Positions 50,660-58,746 of a stretch of 64,000 nucleotides of DNA are shown piece after piece. The position numbers and the translations under genes are program-made. Location of the stretch: positions 124,001 through 188,000 of the forward strand of contig CAWKGD010000002.1 in assembly GCA_963849105.1 (NCBI GenBank), written 5' to 3'. Source of the stretch: CAVRXQ01 sp963849105 (lineage in GTDB: Bacteria; Actinomycetota; Acidimicrobiia; Acidimicrobiales; Bog-793). How positions within the stretch are numbered: the first letter of the stretch is position 1; the number at the start of each line of letters is the position of its first letter. The notes under the pieces were generated by a model, which searched no databases, had not been told where the DNA came from, and saw only the letters and a list, made by a program, of their open reading frames with translations.

Positions 50660-51744
50660 ATGTACTCTCCTGTCATCTCGATGTGCCCCTCGACTAACAC
50701 CCGAACGATTGCATCGCCTGCTTTACTAGTCGAGGCCATTCCCCCCAGATCACGCGTGCGCGTGGCTGGATCGCGCACCGAATATGCGATCGCACGCCTC
50801 ACCTGATCCCCCCAGTCGCTGTGGCCGAGATGGTCGAGCATCATCGCAGCGCTCCAGATAGAGCCCACCGGATTGGCAATTCCCTTGCCTGCGATGTCAG
50901 GCGCGGATCCGTGTATGGGCTCAAACATCGAGGGAAATCTCCGCTCGGGATTCAAATTCGCGCTCGGCGCAAGTCCCATGCCACCCATGAGCGCTGCGCC
51001 GAGGTCCGTCAGAATATCGGCGTACAGGTTCGAAGCGACTACAACCTCGAACCGTCGTGGCGAACTGACCATGAACATCGCAGCGGCGTCGACGAGAAGT
51101 TCATGTGATTCAATATCGGGATACTCGCAAGCGACGCGCTGAAATGTCTCATCCCACATTGCCCCAGAATACTGAAGCGCATTGCCCTTACTTACGCTCG
51201 TGACACTTCGCTGAGTTCTGCGCGCGAGGTCAAAAGTCCACCGAATCACACGCTCAGTTCCGTGCCGCGAAAAGGCCGCAGTTTGAAGTGCGACCTCACG
51301 TTCTGAACCGGCATAGAGGCGGTCGCCCATCCCTATGTACTCTCCCTCGGTGTTCTCCCGCACGAAGATCATGTCGACGTCGGCCGGCGAAGTGTTGCGA
51401 AGAGGCGACTCGATCCCTGGGAGAAGACGAATTGGACGTAGGTTTACGAATTGATCAAAGTTGGAGCGAATCCGAAAGAGCAGTTGCCTCAATGTGATGT
51501 AGTCCTTGACGAGAGGTGAACCGACAGCACCGAAGAGAATTGCATCAAACCGAGACAGCGCCTCGAGACCGTCCTCCGGCATCATCTTGCCGTGCTCTAC
51601 GTAGAAGTTGGTACCCCAAGGAAATGAATCGAACTCGAACTGAAGGTTCGGATCGAGGTCTGCGATGGCGCGCAGGACCCTCTGTGCTTGCTCCACGACC
51701 TCGGGTCCGACGCCGTCGCCGGGTATCACCGCGATCGCTGTCAT
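50656..51744 (-). CDS. Isocitrate/isopropylmalate dehydrogenase family protein (tartrate/D-malate dehydrogenase-like)
   Basis: A 362-residue beta-decarboxylating dehydrogenase with IPGDGVGPEVVEQAQRVL, FGAVGSPLVKDYITLRQLL, FVRENTEGEYIGMGDR, and the metal-binding segment SNLYADILTDLGAALMGGMG. GSAPDIAGKGIANPVGSIWS gives NAD binding. The second-helix substrate region LLFRIRSNFDQFVNLRP resembles tartrate or D-malate dehydrogenases more than LeuB. It is likely part of the acquired catabolic set, formerly followed by an aminotransferase that is now broken. Confidence 0.9.
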   Translation of the reverse strand: MTAIAVIPGDGVGPEVVEQAQRVLRAIADLDPNLQFEFDSFPWGTNFYVEHGKMMPEDGLEALSRFDAILFGAVGSPLVKDYITLRQLLFRIRSNFDQFVNLRPIRLLPGIESPLRNTSPADVDMIFVRENTEGEYIGMGDRLYAGSEREVALQTAAFSRHGTERVIRWTFDLARRTQRSVTSVSKGNALQYSGAMWDETFQRVACEYPDIESHELLVDAAAMFMVSSPRRFEVVVASNLYADILTDLGAALMGGMGLAPSANLNPERRFPSMFEPIHGSAPDIAGKGIANPVGSIWSAAMMLDHLGHSDWGDQVRRAIAYSVRDPATRTRDLGGMASTSKAGDAIVRVLVEGHIEMTGEYI

Positions 51745-52049
51745 ACGCCGTCAAGTAGAGAACGGTGAGTCATTACTGGTTCTTGCTTTCAATCGCGTTT
51801 GGGCGTCGAATTCATACTCAGCTTCATAGCTGAGGCAACAATTGTGAATCCTTGCTGAGGAGGCAGGCAAGCGCCACGCCGCAGAAGGTTCTATGACCAG
51901 CCTCAGGTGGCGGAGAATGGGATGCATAGATCGCCTGATATCTCGCTCCTGTACTGTCACCACTTGAGTGGCGGCGTCTCGAATGATTTGAAAGTTCAGG
52001 AGAATCCCATGGTTGCGCGTGGTGGTTAGGCACCTTCCCGGACGAACGT
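51745..52049. other. Intergenic stretch, no gene recognised
   Basis: About 300 bp upstream of the dehydrogenase and before the terminase fragment. Minus-strand open frames crossing it show no family resemblance. The dehydrogenase promoter should be near 51750-51850. Confidence 0.4.
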
Positions 52050-52340
52050 GTGATCTTGTCCGGTCATAATGCTGACCTCGCGGCGAGCTTTGGACGCGCG
52101 ACGCGCGACTGGGGACGAATGCTCTTCGGGGTGACGGTCTCGGCGTATTCGTCGGCAGCAGACCGTTGGGACCTGGACGGTCACCGTGGGGGTCTCGTTG
52201 CCGTCGGTGTCGGCAACCCACCGATAGGCCGGGGCGGTCATCTCATCGTTGTCGATGACCCGATCAAATCCGCCGAAGAATCGGAAGATCGGCGAGGCGC
52301 TCGGAGTGGGAGCCTCGACTGTGCAGGCGCATCTCTCTAG
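52050..52340 (+). pseudogene. Fragment of phage terminase large subunit
   Basis: The 96-codon frame contains GHNADLAASFGRATRDWG, AADRWDLDGHRGGLVAVGVG and GRGGHLIVVDDPIKSAEES. These are successive motifs of TerL ATPases, including Walker B (LIVVDD). A complete TerL has 450-600 residues, so most of the protein is missing on both sides. It is a marker of a lost prophage inside the island. Confidence 0.7.
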
Positions 52341-52355
52341 GGCGGAGTGAGTGCG

Positions 52356-52493
52356 ATGGCTACCTCGTTCGAGACGTGGCGACGTGCCGATGAAGAGTGG
52401 ACGGATGAAGACAAAGATCTGATCTGGCGCGTCTACCAATGCGATGGTGCAGTTAATGGCCGAACGGGGCAAGTATCAAATCAGGGCACGTAG
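52356..52493 (+). CDS. Small hypothetical protein (45 aa)
   Basis: An ATG at 52356 preceded by GGCGGAGTGAG opens a 45-codon frame ending at TAG 52491-52493, with the acidic stretch RRADEEWTDEDKDLIW. It follows the terminase fragment on the same strand and its end overlaps the convergent nucleotidyltransferase gene by 13 bp. It could be a phage-derived remnant. No family is recognised. Confidence 0.35.
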   Translation: MATSFETWRRADEEWTDEDKDLIWRVYQCDGAVNGRTGQVSNQGT

Positions 52494-53173
52494 GGCCGTA
52501 ACCCCAAGAAGACCTCTTCGACCAACTTGGCGAGTTCCCTGAGCTGACGAGCGCGCCGACGGACGGACTCCTCGTCCGCTAAGCCGTTGATGGCCTCCAG
52601 TACCAGCGCGCTACCAGTTCCCTCTTTGGGTAAAGCGCAGTTGGCTATTCGACTAACGAGGCTGAAATCCCACGATTCACTGCCGTCGAGGAGCATCCGC
52701 GTCATGTCGTCAGCATCTTTCCTGCCCGGCAGGGTGTCCGGTCTGTCAAGGCGGGCGGCCGCTTTAGCTACGAGAAGGGCTTCCTTGGTGAGGGTGGGAT
52801 AGCCCTCGATGTCCAAACGATGCGCTACGAGATGTTCGACCGGTAGTTGCAGTCGCGTGCCGAGTCGCGAGCGATATGTGACGTACACATCGAGATGGAT
52901 CCCGTCATATTCCCCCCGCCACTTCTCGGTACCAAAGTTGTAGTTATCGGTGAGATTCAGGGCGACCTTCATGTCGTTAAGACATGCGGCGTCCACGATG
53001 AGGTCGATGTCGTGGCTACGAGCTGCCTTCGTGTGCAGCCACGACGCCCATCCCCCTATGAGAATCGCATTGGGATACGAGGCATGAACGTCTAGATAGA
53101 TCGCCCACGAACGCTCGGTGTCCGCGAGGGGGTAGTACTCCTCATGCGGCACTCGCCACCTCAAGGCGTTCAT
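52481..53173 (-). CDS. Nucleotidyltransferase (AbiEii/MNT-like), putative toxin
   Basis: A 230-residue protein with a minimal nucleotidyltransferase motif: ILIGGWASWLHTKAARSHDI followed by DLIVDA, i.e. GGW...DxD, with a third acidic position in HLDVYV. Such proteins are the toxin half of AbiE-type (type IV) and related toxin-antitoxin systems and transfer a nucleotide to tRNA or protein. The C-terminal half is helical. It overlaps the upstream winged-helix gene by about 30 bp, which is the usual toxin-antitoxin arrangement with the regulator first. Confidence 0.75.
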   Translation of the reverse strand: MNALRWRVPHEEYYPLADTERSWAIYLDVHASYPNAILIGGWASWLHTKAARSHDIDLIVDAACLNDMKVALNLTDNYNFGTEKWRGEYDGIHLDVYVTYRSRLGTRLQLPVEHLVAHRLDIEGYPTLTKEALLVAKAAARLDRPDTLPGRKDADDMTRMLLDGSESWDFSLVSRIANCALPKEGTGSALVLEAINGLADEESVRRRARQLRELAKLVEEVFLGLRPYVP

Positions 53174-53738
53174 TCATGCGATGTAGGAATCGCTGAGATT
53201 GCCAGCCCGCGGTCACAAACAAATCGACATACAACTGCGGCAAGCTGGCGATCGTTCCGTAGTCGGCTAGGAATGGATCAGGCTCAAGGACCACAAGGTC
53301 AGGTTCCCCCAGCTTGTCCGGGACGCGAGCAAGGATCGCCTTTGGGGCGCCGTGATAGCAGTACACGGTTGAGTAGTCGGCCACGTCGTTGCGGTATCGC
53401 CGTGCGTAGGCCGCGGCACCGGTCACTACGGCATTGTCGGGAAGACAATCTTGGATCTCTCGCACCGAGAGCCCGGTATGAATTTTCCACGGGTTGTCAT
53501 GTGCGAGTCGGCGGGTACCCGCCCAGTGGAGCAGTAGTCGCATGGGGTCGCGAGTCACCAGGCCGCTACGAACGGTGTCAACGGCCCCTATCTCGCGGGG
53601 GACGATGAGAGCACGGTGAACGGTCGAAAGAGCGAACCCGAACCGCTCAGAAAGTTCGGTTACCGAACTACGGCGGTTCTCGTTTTCAATGGCCTCCACG
53701 AGTAGGTGACGCCAGACAATTTCAGTCCTCGAAAGCAT
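53142..53738 (-). CDS. Winged-helix regulator, putative antitoxin (AbiEi-like)
   Basis: The N-terminal 60 residues form a winged helix: RRSSVTELSERFGFALSTVHRAL (recognition helix around STVHRAL) and a wing with GLVTRDPMRLL. The rest resembles the effector part of AbiEi-like proteins and of transcription regulators paired with nucleotidyltransferases (HDNPWKIHTGLSVREI, VTGAAAYARRY, DLVVLEPDPFLADYG). The start is ATG 53738; an in-frame GTG at 53756 is possible. Just upstream lies one of two copies of TTTTAGCGAAAT, a likely operator. Confidence 0.7.
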   Translation of the reverse strand: MLSRTEIVWRHLLVEAIENENRRSSVTELSERFGFALSTVHRALIVPREIGAVDTVRSGLVTRDPMRLLLHWAGTRRLAHDNPWKIHTGLSVREIQDCLPDNAVVTGAAAYARRYRNDVADYSTVYCYHGAPKAILARVPDKLGEPDLVVLEPDPFLADYGTIASLPQLYVDLFVTAGWQSQRFLHRMNERLEVASAA

Positions 53739-53757
53739 GTGAACAGCATATTTCACC

Positions 53758-53827
53758 TTTTAGCGAAATGTCAAGCTAGATCGTTCATAAAGCGGCTTGA
53801 ACAGGCACTTTCATGTTTTAGCGAAAT
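53758..53827. repeat. Two direct repeats TTTTAGCGAAAT upstream of the putative antitoxin gene
   Basis: Identical 12-mers at 53758-53769 and 53816-53827, 58 bp apart start to start. They sit in the promoter region between the antitoxin gene and the transposase gene and could be autoregulatory binding sites of the winged-helix protein. Confidence 0.45.
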
Positions 53828-53864
53828 TCCCATGTCAGACTGAAAATGGGCAGGTCAAGCCGGG

Positions 53865-53892
53865 TTGACATGAGTACGTGCAGTGATATGCT
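53865..53892 (+). promoter_or_regulatory. Promoter of the transposase gene
   Basis: TTGACA (53865-53870), a 16-bp spacer and TATGCT (53887-53892) form a near-consensus housekeeping promoter. The ATG is only 6 bp after the -10 box, so the transcript is probably leaderless. Confidence 0.6.
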
Positions 53893-53898
53893 ATCGAT

Positions 53899-54870
53899 AT
53901 GGCAGCACGGAGGCGCAGCTCAGTCGAGAAGACTCCCTGTTCGGACAGCCAAATGACCTTCTCCAAATTCATGGAGAGGTTTCCAGACGACGACGTTTGC
54001 CTCGATTACCTCAAGGCGAAGTTCTACCCAGACGGCTCGGCCTGTCCCGAGTGCGGCAAGGTCACGAAATTCCACCGGCTCAAGGGCCGCGCGGCGTACT
54101 CGTGCCAATACTGCCGACACCAGGTCTACCCGACCTCTGGGACGATCTTCCAAAAGAGCACGACGAGCCTCCAGCTCTGGTTTTGGGCGATTTTCCTAAT
54201 GTCCTCGACTCGATGCGGCATTTCCGCGAAGCAGCTTGAGCGCGAGATCGGAGTGAGCTATCCAACCGCTCACCGCATGTTCAAGCAGATTCGCTCGCTC
54301 TTGTCGGACAGCGATGAGCAGCTCACTGGCGAAGTCGAGATGGACGAGACGCTCGTCGGCGGCGACGCACACAATTGGGAGAAAGCCGCTTGGAGCAGTC
54401 TGCCCACCTCGACTGAGCGGCGTCGGGCATCGCAACTCTGGGTTGAGGAAAACAAGACCACCGTGTTTGCGATGGTTGAGCGCGGTGGTCGCGTTCGCGG
54501 CCGCGTTGTGCCTGACCGGAGCGAAGCGACCATCGGCCCCCACGCCGCGAAGCACGTCCTACCGGCAGCGATGGTCTACACGGATGAGTTTCCGATGTAC
54601 TCCAATATCGGCTGCAGGTTCGCGGGACATAAGCGGGTCAATCACTCTGCCCACGTCTACGTCGATGGGGACGCGACGACGAACACCATCGAGGGATTCT
54701 TCGGCTTGCTCAAGTCAGGCATCCGCGGCGTCTATCACTCGGTGAGCGAGAAATATTTGCAGTCGTACCTGGACGAATACAGTTTTCGATACAACCGCCG
54801 GGACGGAAGTGAGCCTATTTTTTGGGCGATCCTTGATCGGGTTGAGAAGGGCGATCTAGCCGTTCCGTAG
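53899..54870 (+). CDS. IS1595-family transposase
   Basis: A 323-residue ISXO2-like transposase. The N-terminal zinc ribbon is C49-C52 (ACPECG) and C69-C72 (SCQYC). The DDE/N domain has D149 (VEMDETLVGG), D229 (YTDEFPMY) and the N-x2-E segment TTNTIEGFFGLLKSG. It ends YLDEYSFRYNRRDG. All key residues are intact. I see no convincing terminal inverted repeats or target duplication around it, and its 3' end overlaps a small gene on the other strand. It may therefore be a decayed element or a co-opted gene. Confidence 0.92.
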   Translation: MAARRRSSVEKTPCSDSQMTFSKFMERFPDDDVCLDYLKAKFYPDGSACPECGKVTKFHRLKGRAAYSCQYCRHQVYPTSGTIFQKSTTSLQLWFWAIFLMSSTRCGISAKQLEREIGVSYPTAHRMFKQIRSLLSDSDEQLTGEVEMDETLVGGDAHNWEKAAWSSLPTSTERRRASQLWVEENKTTVFAMVERGGRVRGRVVPDRSEATIGPHAAKHVLPAAMVYTDEFPMYSNIGCRFAGHKRVNHSAHVYVDGDATTNTIEGFFGLLKSGIRGVYHSVSEKYLQSYLDEYSFRYNRRDGSEPIFWAILDRVEKGDLAVP

Positions 54871-54967
54871 CCTTGTCAAGGTCGGCCAAGAACTCGTCCT
54901 CCGTGTGTTCGGAGTCCTGCTTCTTCTGGACCTCTGGAGATGGCGGGTGCGGTCGCTTTTCGCTCAT
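54815..54967 (-). CDS. Small acidic hypothetical protein (50 aa)
   Basis: The frame runs from ATG 54965-54967 to TAG 54815-54817. It overlaps the stop of the upstream 80-residue gene by 4 bp (ATGA). The product begins MSEKRPHPPSPEVQKK, is charged, and has a helical DEFLADLDKATERL segment. The last 18 or so codons are antisense to the transposase 3' end, so the original C-terminus may have been replaced by the insertion. No family is known. Confidence 0.5.
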   Translation of the reverse strand: MSEKRPHPPSPEVQKKQDSEHTEDEFLADLDKATERLDRPSQPDQGSPKK

Positions 54968-55206
54968 GGCCCCTCTTGGTGCCGCCTAGCGACGGCGAGC
55001 AGATACTGCCACCGGGTCCATGCCTCCTGGAACCGCTCTCGGGCCTCGGCCCTTGTGGCACCCGTTATTCCTATGCGTGGCCAGCGTCGGCCTGGGGTCA
55101 CGGCCAGGAAGGCATCCCGTATCTCGATCACTTCAGGCTCCACTTGGAGATCAGCGGCCCCAGGATGGGCACCCTCGGCAACTGACGGTTCGGCTGTTGT
55201 AGTCAT
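54964..55206 (-). CDS. Small hypothetical protein (80 aa)
   Basis: From ATG 55204-55206, the product begins MTTTAEPSVAEG and contains VIEIRDAFLAVTPGRRWPRI and a helix TRAEARERFQEAWTRWQYLL. The coherent amphipathic composition and the ATGA coupling with the next small gene support real coding. It is divergent from the DUF5343 gene across a 128-bp region with an inverted repeat. No family is recognised. Confidence 0.55.
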   Translation of the reverse strand: MTTTAEPSVAEGAHPGAADLQVEPEVIEIRDAFLAVTPGRRWPRIGITGATRAEARERFQEAWTRWQYLLAVARRHQEGP

Positions 55207-55267
55207 GGTTCCAGGGTACGCATTATATGTCCTCGTCACAAGCAACTTTTGTGAACCGTATCTTAGG

Positions 55268-55322
55268 TGTACCACAATAGCCAGCGATCCTCTATACTTA
55301 TGTCAACCCAAGTCGTGGTACA
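55268..55322. promoter_or_regulatory. Promoter region with inverted repeat upstream of the DUF5343 gene
   Basis: TGTACCAC (55268-55275) and GTGGTACA (55315-55322) are perfect inverted copies. Between them lies TATACT, a good -10 box for the plus-strand gene starting at 55335, and TTGACA on the minus strand (reverse of TGTCAA), which could serve the divergent small genes. An SD (AGGAAGGA) follows at 55322-55329. Confidence 0.45.
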
Positions 55323-55334
55323 GGAAGGACAGTC

Positions 55335-56081
55335 ATGATCCAACGCAACGGAAACGCTCCTTATGCTCCCGCTGCGACCGTTCTCGAACTGATCGAGAGG
55401 TTTCGCAATCACGGCCTGACAGTGCCCTTCGATCTAGAAGTGATGCAAAAGGCCGGGGTGACCGAGAGCCTCGCACCCCGAGTGCTTCAGGCACTCAAGT
55501 TACTTGACCTCGTTGACGAATCCGGCCAGCCCACCCCCAACTTCATTGGCCTTCAGGAGGCTCCCTCGACTGAGTACCAAGAAACTCTGGCTCAGGTCGT
55601 GCGTACTGCGTACAGGGATGTCCTGGCCTTCACCAACCCCGCGACCGATTCGTTGGAGCTCGTTGAGGATGCCTTCCGGGGATACAGGCCACTCGGCCAA
55701 CGGGCCCGCATGGTGTCCCTCTTTATGGGTCTGTGTCAGGCTGCCGGGATCGTGGAGGGTCCACCGAGACGCTCGACTAGCCGAACGCATCGTGCCCCTG
55801 GATCACCCTCCCCTGTGTTTAGGCGTGTTACGCCACCCCAGCGGTCGGTCCGCAACCCTCGACGAATGTCGGGGATAACTGGCCTGTCAACGGGGTTACC
55901 ACCGGCCATAGTCGCACTCATCAACGACCTGCCCACGCGTGCGCAAGCGTGGACCGAGGCAGAACGCGCTACATTTCTTGCGGGCTTCCGCGCGACAGTG
56001 GAGATCTACTACCCTGTTGTTTCAGAGAAAGATCGGCGCCGCCAAGGGGAACTTCTTCCTGGACCGGCGCAGCAGGACTAG
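55335..56081 (+). CDS. DUF5343 family protein
   Basis: The 248-residue protein starts at ATG 55335. The N-terminal 150 residues match the DUF5343 pattern: APAATVLELIERFRNHGLT, LAPRVLQALKLLDLVDESG, TEYQETLAQVVRTAYRDVL and YRPLGQRARMVSLFMGLCQA. This is a helical, winged-helix-like unit often found in mobile and defence-rich regions. A basic Pro/Ser/Arg linker and a C-terminal helical segment of about 60 residues (PPAIVALINDLPTRAQAW) follow. The function is unknown. A strong terminator lies 46 bp after the stop. Confidence 0.75.
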   Translation: MIQRNGNAPYAPAATVLELIERFRNHGLTVPFDLEVMQKAGVTESLAPRVLQALKLLDLVDESGQPTPNFIGLQEAPSTEYQETLAQVVRTAYRDVLAFTNPATDSLELVEDAFRGYRPLGQRARMVSLFMGLCQAAGIVEGPPRRSTSRTHRAPGSPSPVFRRVTPPQRSVRNPRRMSGITGLSTGLPPAIVALINDLPTRAQAWTEAERATFLAGFRATVEIYYPVVSEKDRRRQGELLPGPAQQD

Positions 56082-56126
56082 GACGTGCCTCGGGTCCAAA
56101 CTGAGAATCAAGCGCCCTAGCAGACA

Positions 56127-56155
56127 GGCCCGGGGGTTTGATCAGCCCCCGGGCC
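56127..56155 (+). terminator. Terminator after the DUF5343 gene
   Basis: A 10-bp perfect stem (GGCCCGGGGG and its complement) with a 9-nt loop (TTTGATCAG). There is no T-tract, but the stem is very stable. Confidence 0.7.
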
Positions 56156-57451
56156 CGCATCTGGATGGTGAAGCTGCAAGACGCAGTCCGCGAATTAGAC
56201 CCGCTGGGACCGCTTAGCGGTTGGGGATTGTGCCCCCCGCCATCCGCAACCTTCCATCCAACACGGCATTTTAGCAGGTCAGAGGGGTCGCGTCAACTCA
56301 TGTTACGTGCTTTGGATTGATACTTGCCCCGAACGGTTAACGTGCCCTCTCGGAGGCAATCCACCGAGTGCGTCGATTTGACAGACAGTGACATTGACGC
56401 GGCCTGAGCCGTGATATGCGAGGCCGACCACGAACGGCTAGGAAGCTCACTCGCCGAGTTAGCGACCCGACCGTGATGAGAATGAGCGAGGAAAGATAGG
56501 TGGCGAGCACCGCAACAGGAAGGCGAGTTCACATTTCCATCCCGCTCGGATATTGGGATTGGGCTGAAGACCGCCAGCGCGAGTGGGAGTTGTAGGTCGC
56601 TGCAACGGCGCAACAAGAACTCGCTGTGTCGGAGCAACCGGACGCGTCCGCCGTCAACGAAAGCGACAAGGACGAGAACTGACGGTTCATCGCTGGGCGG
56701 TGTCGCACCGATTAAGCCTTGCAGCAGATTGTGGAGGGTGTATATCAGGCCAGCTGACATCACCGCCGACCACCCCCATTCCCTCTGAGGAGCCTCGGAC
56801 AATTCGAGCTCGTCTGGCAACCCTTTAGGAAGGGACCGATTTGCTTAGGAGGTCCCCTCTTTTGAGGTTGACGGTCTACGGGAACGCTGGGGCGTCAGTG
56901 ACCGGTCAGTCAGTCGCAATACTCAGGCGAGAATTGTTTCAAGGAGATTTGGGATCGAGTCGAAGCCGGTGAGTCCTTTGGCACGACGCGCTGCATCGGG
57001 TCGCGTTCCTCTGTTCGACGAAGTAAGTCAAGTTCTCTTAGACGTGCGCGCAATCACCCACTTGATGCATATCAACTCGTATCGCAATGCGTTGAGACGC
57101 CTCTTGCAAATGTAGTGGACCCGAACTACACATGCGTTGCCAAGATCCGAAAGGATTTGCTACCCAACAAGCCGACAATGACCGACGCTCATGCTCGCAT
57201 GAAGGAGATGAGTCGCCCTTACTCGAATAGTGCCTCTGTTCGTCGAGCGCGGCATTGATCCGAACATACGAACGGAGAAAACTCGAGACAGCAAGTGACT
57301 GGGCGCTCGCTTAGGGCATCCAGTATGGGGTTCAGCCGGTCAGTCGGATGCCCCGGACGACCACCGGCAAATAACGGTCATTGTCTTTAACGCGCTGGCG
57401 AAGTACGGCCGCCAGAACACAGCGAGTTCGTTCGGAGGCAAAGGAGGTTAC
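56156..57451. other. Long region without a recognisable gene
   Basis: About 1.3 kb with several open frames on both strands (for example 56293-56820 minus) that show no family resemblance and have uneven composition. Base composition by eye is lower in GC than the core. It probably consists of decayed island sequence. A 45-codon plus-strand frame near 57114-57260 (VDPNYTCVAKIRKDLLP) looks somewhat protein-like but has no start context. Confidence 0.4.
56832..56865 (+). terminator. Possible intrinsic terminator in the gene-poor region
   Basis: GGGACC and GGTCCC pair around a 13-nt loop and are followed by CTCTTTTG. It has the layout of a weak intrinsic terminator for plus-strand transcription, although no gene is recognised upstream. 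Confidence 0.35.
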
Positions 57452-58678
57452 TTACGAGCACCCGATGATGCCGTCAGCTTCAAGAGTCCTGACCTCTTCC
57501 TCTGAAAGCCCGATTTCCGCCCGCAGAACCATCTCCGTATCCTCGCCGAGCGCGGGTGAAGACTTCCACAGGCGCGCGGGATGCCGTGAGAATTTCAGAG
57601 GAAACCCAATAAAATTCGTCCTGCCAAGCGCTGGATGCTCGTATTCGTTCACCATATATCTCGACTGGACCTGCGGGTCCTCGTAGGCCTCCTTTAGACT
57701 GTATATAGGGCCAGCGGGACAACCCTTATCATTCAGTACGGTGATCCAGTGTTCACTGGATTCCCGTGAGAATTCCTGCTCGAGTGCAGCAATAAGAGTG
57801 TCAAGGTTGCTCATTCGCTGAGCATTCGTCAAGAAGAGAGGATTCTCGCTCAGATCTGGCCTTTCCAGCGCGGCGCATAATGCCTTCCAGGACTCCTCGT
57901 TGCCTGCCCCAAGCATGAAGTATCCATCCTTCGCTCGAACAGCTTGGTAGGGCGCGCGGTTTCTGTGCGCAGAGCCCTTGCCTTCAGGAATCACCCCTTC
58001 ACTCCAAAGCTCAACGGATTCCCAAACCATGAGAGAGATCGCCGCGTCAAGAAGAGAGATGTCGAGAAACTGACCTTTGCGTTTCCCATTCGCACCATGC
58101 AAGGCAGCCACAACTCCGAGAGCACCGTATAATCCCGCTACAAGGTCGGCAATAGGAACTCCAATCTTTGTGATCGGTCCTCCTGGGTACCCGGTCACAC
58201 TGACGAGGCCGCTCATGCCTTGAGCGATTAAGTCAAATCCACCCCGGTCTTTGTATGGACCAGACGCTCCGAACCCAGAGATGCTGCAATAAATCAACTT
58301 TGGGTTTATTTGGGATAGCGACTCGTAGTTCAGTCCGAGTCTTTGCATCACACCGGATCGAAAGTTCTCCACGAGAACATCGGCATTTCGACACAATTCA
58401 CGTGCCAGATTCCTGCCCGCTTCTTCGCCAAGGTCAATGGCTACGCTGTATTTGTTTCGGTTAACGGCAGCGAAAGCATAGGACTCGCCATTACGAATTC
58501 GGCCAGTATTCCTTGTTCCGTCACCCGACCCCGGCCGCTCGATCTTAATCACTTTGGCGCCTAAATCCGCGAGAAGCATCGTGCAATATGGTCCAGATAG
58601 CACATGGGAAAAATCAATTACCGTCACACCGCTGAGCAGTCCGCTGGTTGGCTCCGACTGGTAGGAATCACCGGCCAC
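57452..58678 (-). CDS. Family III CoA-transferase (CaiB/BaiF)
   Basis: A complete 408-residue CoA-transferase. Features in order are GVTVIDFSHVLSGPYCTMLL, ADLGAKVIKIERPGSGDG, NRNKYSVAIDL, VLVENFRSGVMQRLG, the catalytic aspartate D149 in RGGFDLIAQGMSG, and the C-terminal GCPAGPIYSLKEAYEDPQ. These enzymes move CoA between carboxylic acids through aspartyl-CoA. It has a different sequence from the fragment at 27581, so the two are not a recent duplicate. It stands next to enoyl-CoA hydratase and ETF remnants. Confidence 0.94.
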   Translation of the reverse strand: MAGDSYQSEPTSGLLSGVTVIDFSHVLSGPYCTMLLADLGAKVIKIERPGSGDGTRNTGRIRNGESYAFAAVNRNKYSVAIDLGEEAGRNLARELCRNADVLVENFRSGVMQRLGLNYESLSQINPKLIYCSISGFGASGPYKDRGGFDLIAQGMSGLVSVTGYPGGPITKIGVPIADLVAGLYGALGVVAALHGANGKRKGQFLDISLLDAAISLMVWESVELWSEGVIPEGKGSAHRNRAPYQAVRAKDGYFMLGAGNEESWKALCAALERPDLSENPLFLTNAQRMSNLDTLIAALEQEFSRESSEHWITVLNDKGCPAGPIYSLKEAYEDPQVQSRYMVNEYEHPALGRTNFIGFPLKFSRHPARLWKSSPALGEDTEMVLRAEIGLSEEEVRTLEADGIIGCS

Positions 58679-58746
58679 CGAAATTCATCCACCTTTGGTC
58701 GAACGGAAGGTCGCTATCTCTGGCACCGAAACAAGAACAGCGCGGA

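Noticed and set aside
56293..56820. 175-codon minus-strand frame in the gene-poor region
   Set aside because: No start context, no family motif, and uneven composition; not supported as a gene.
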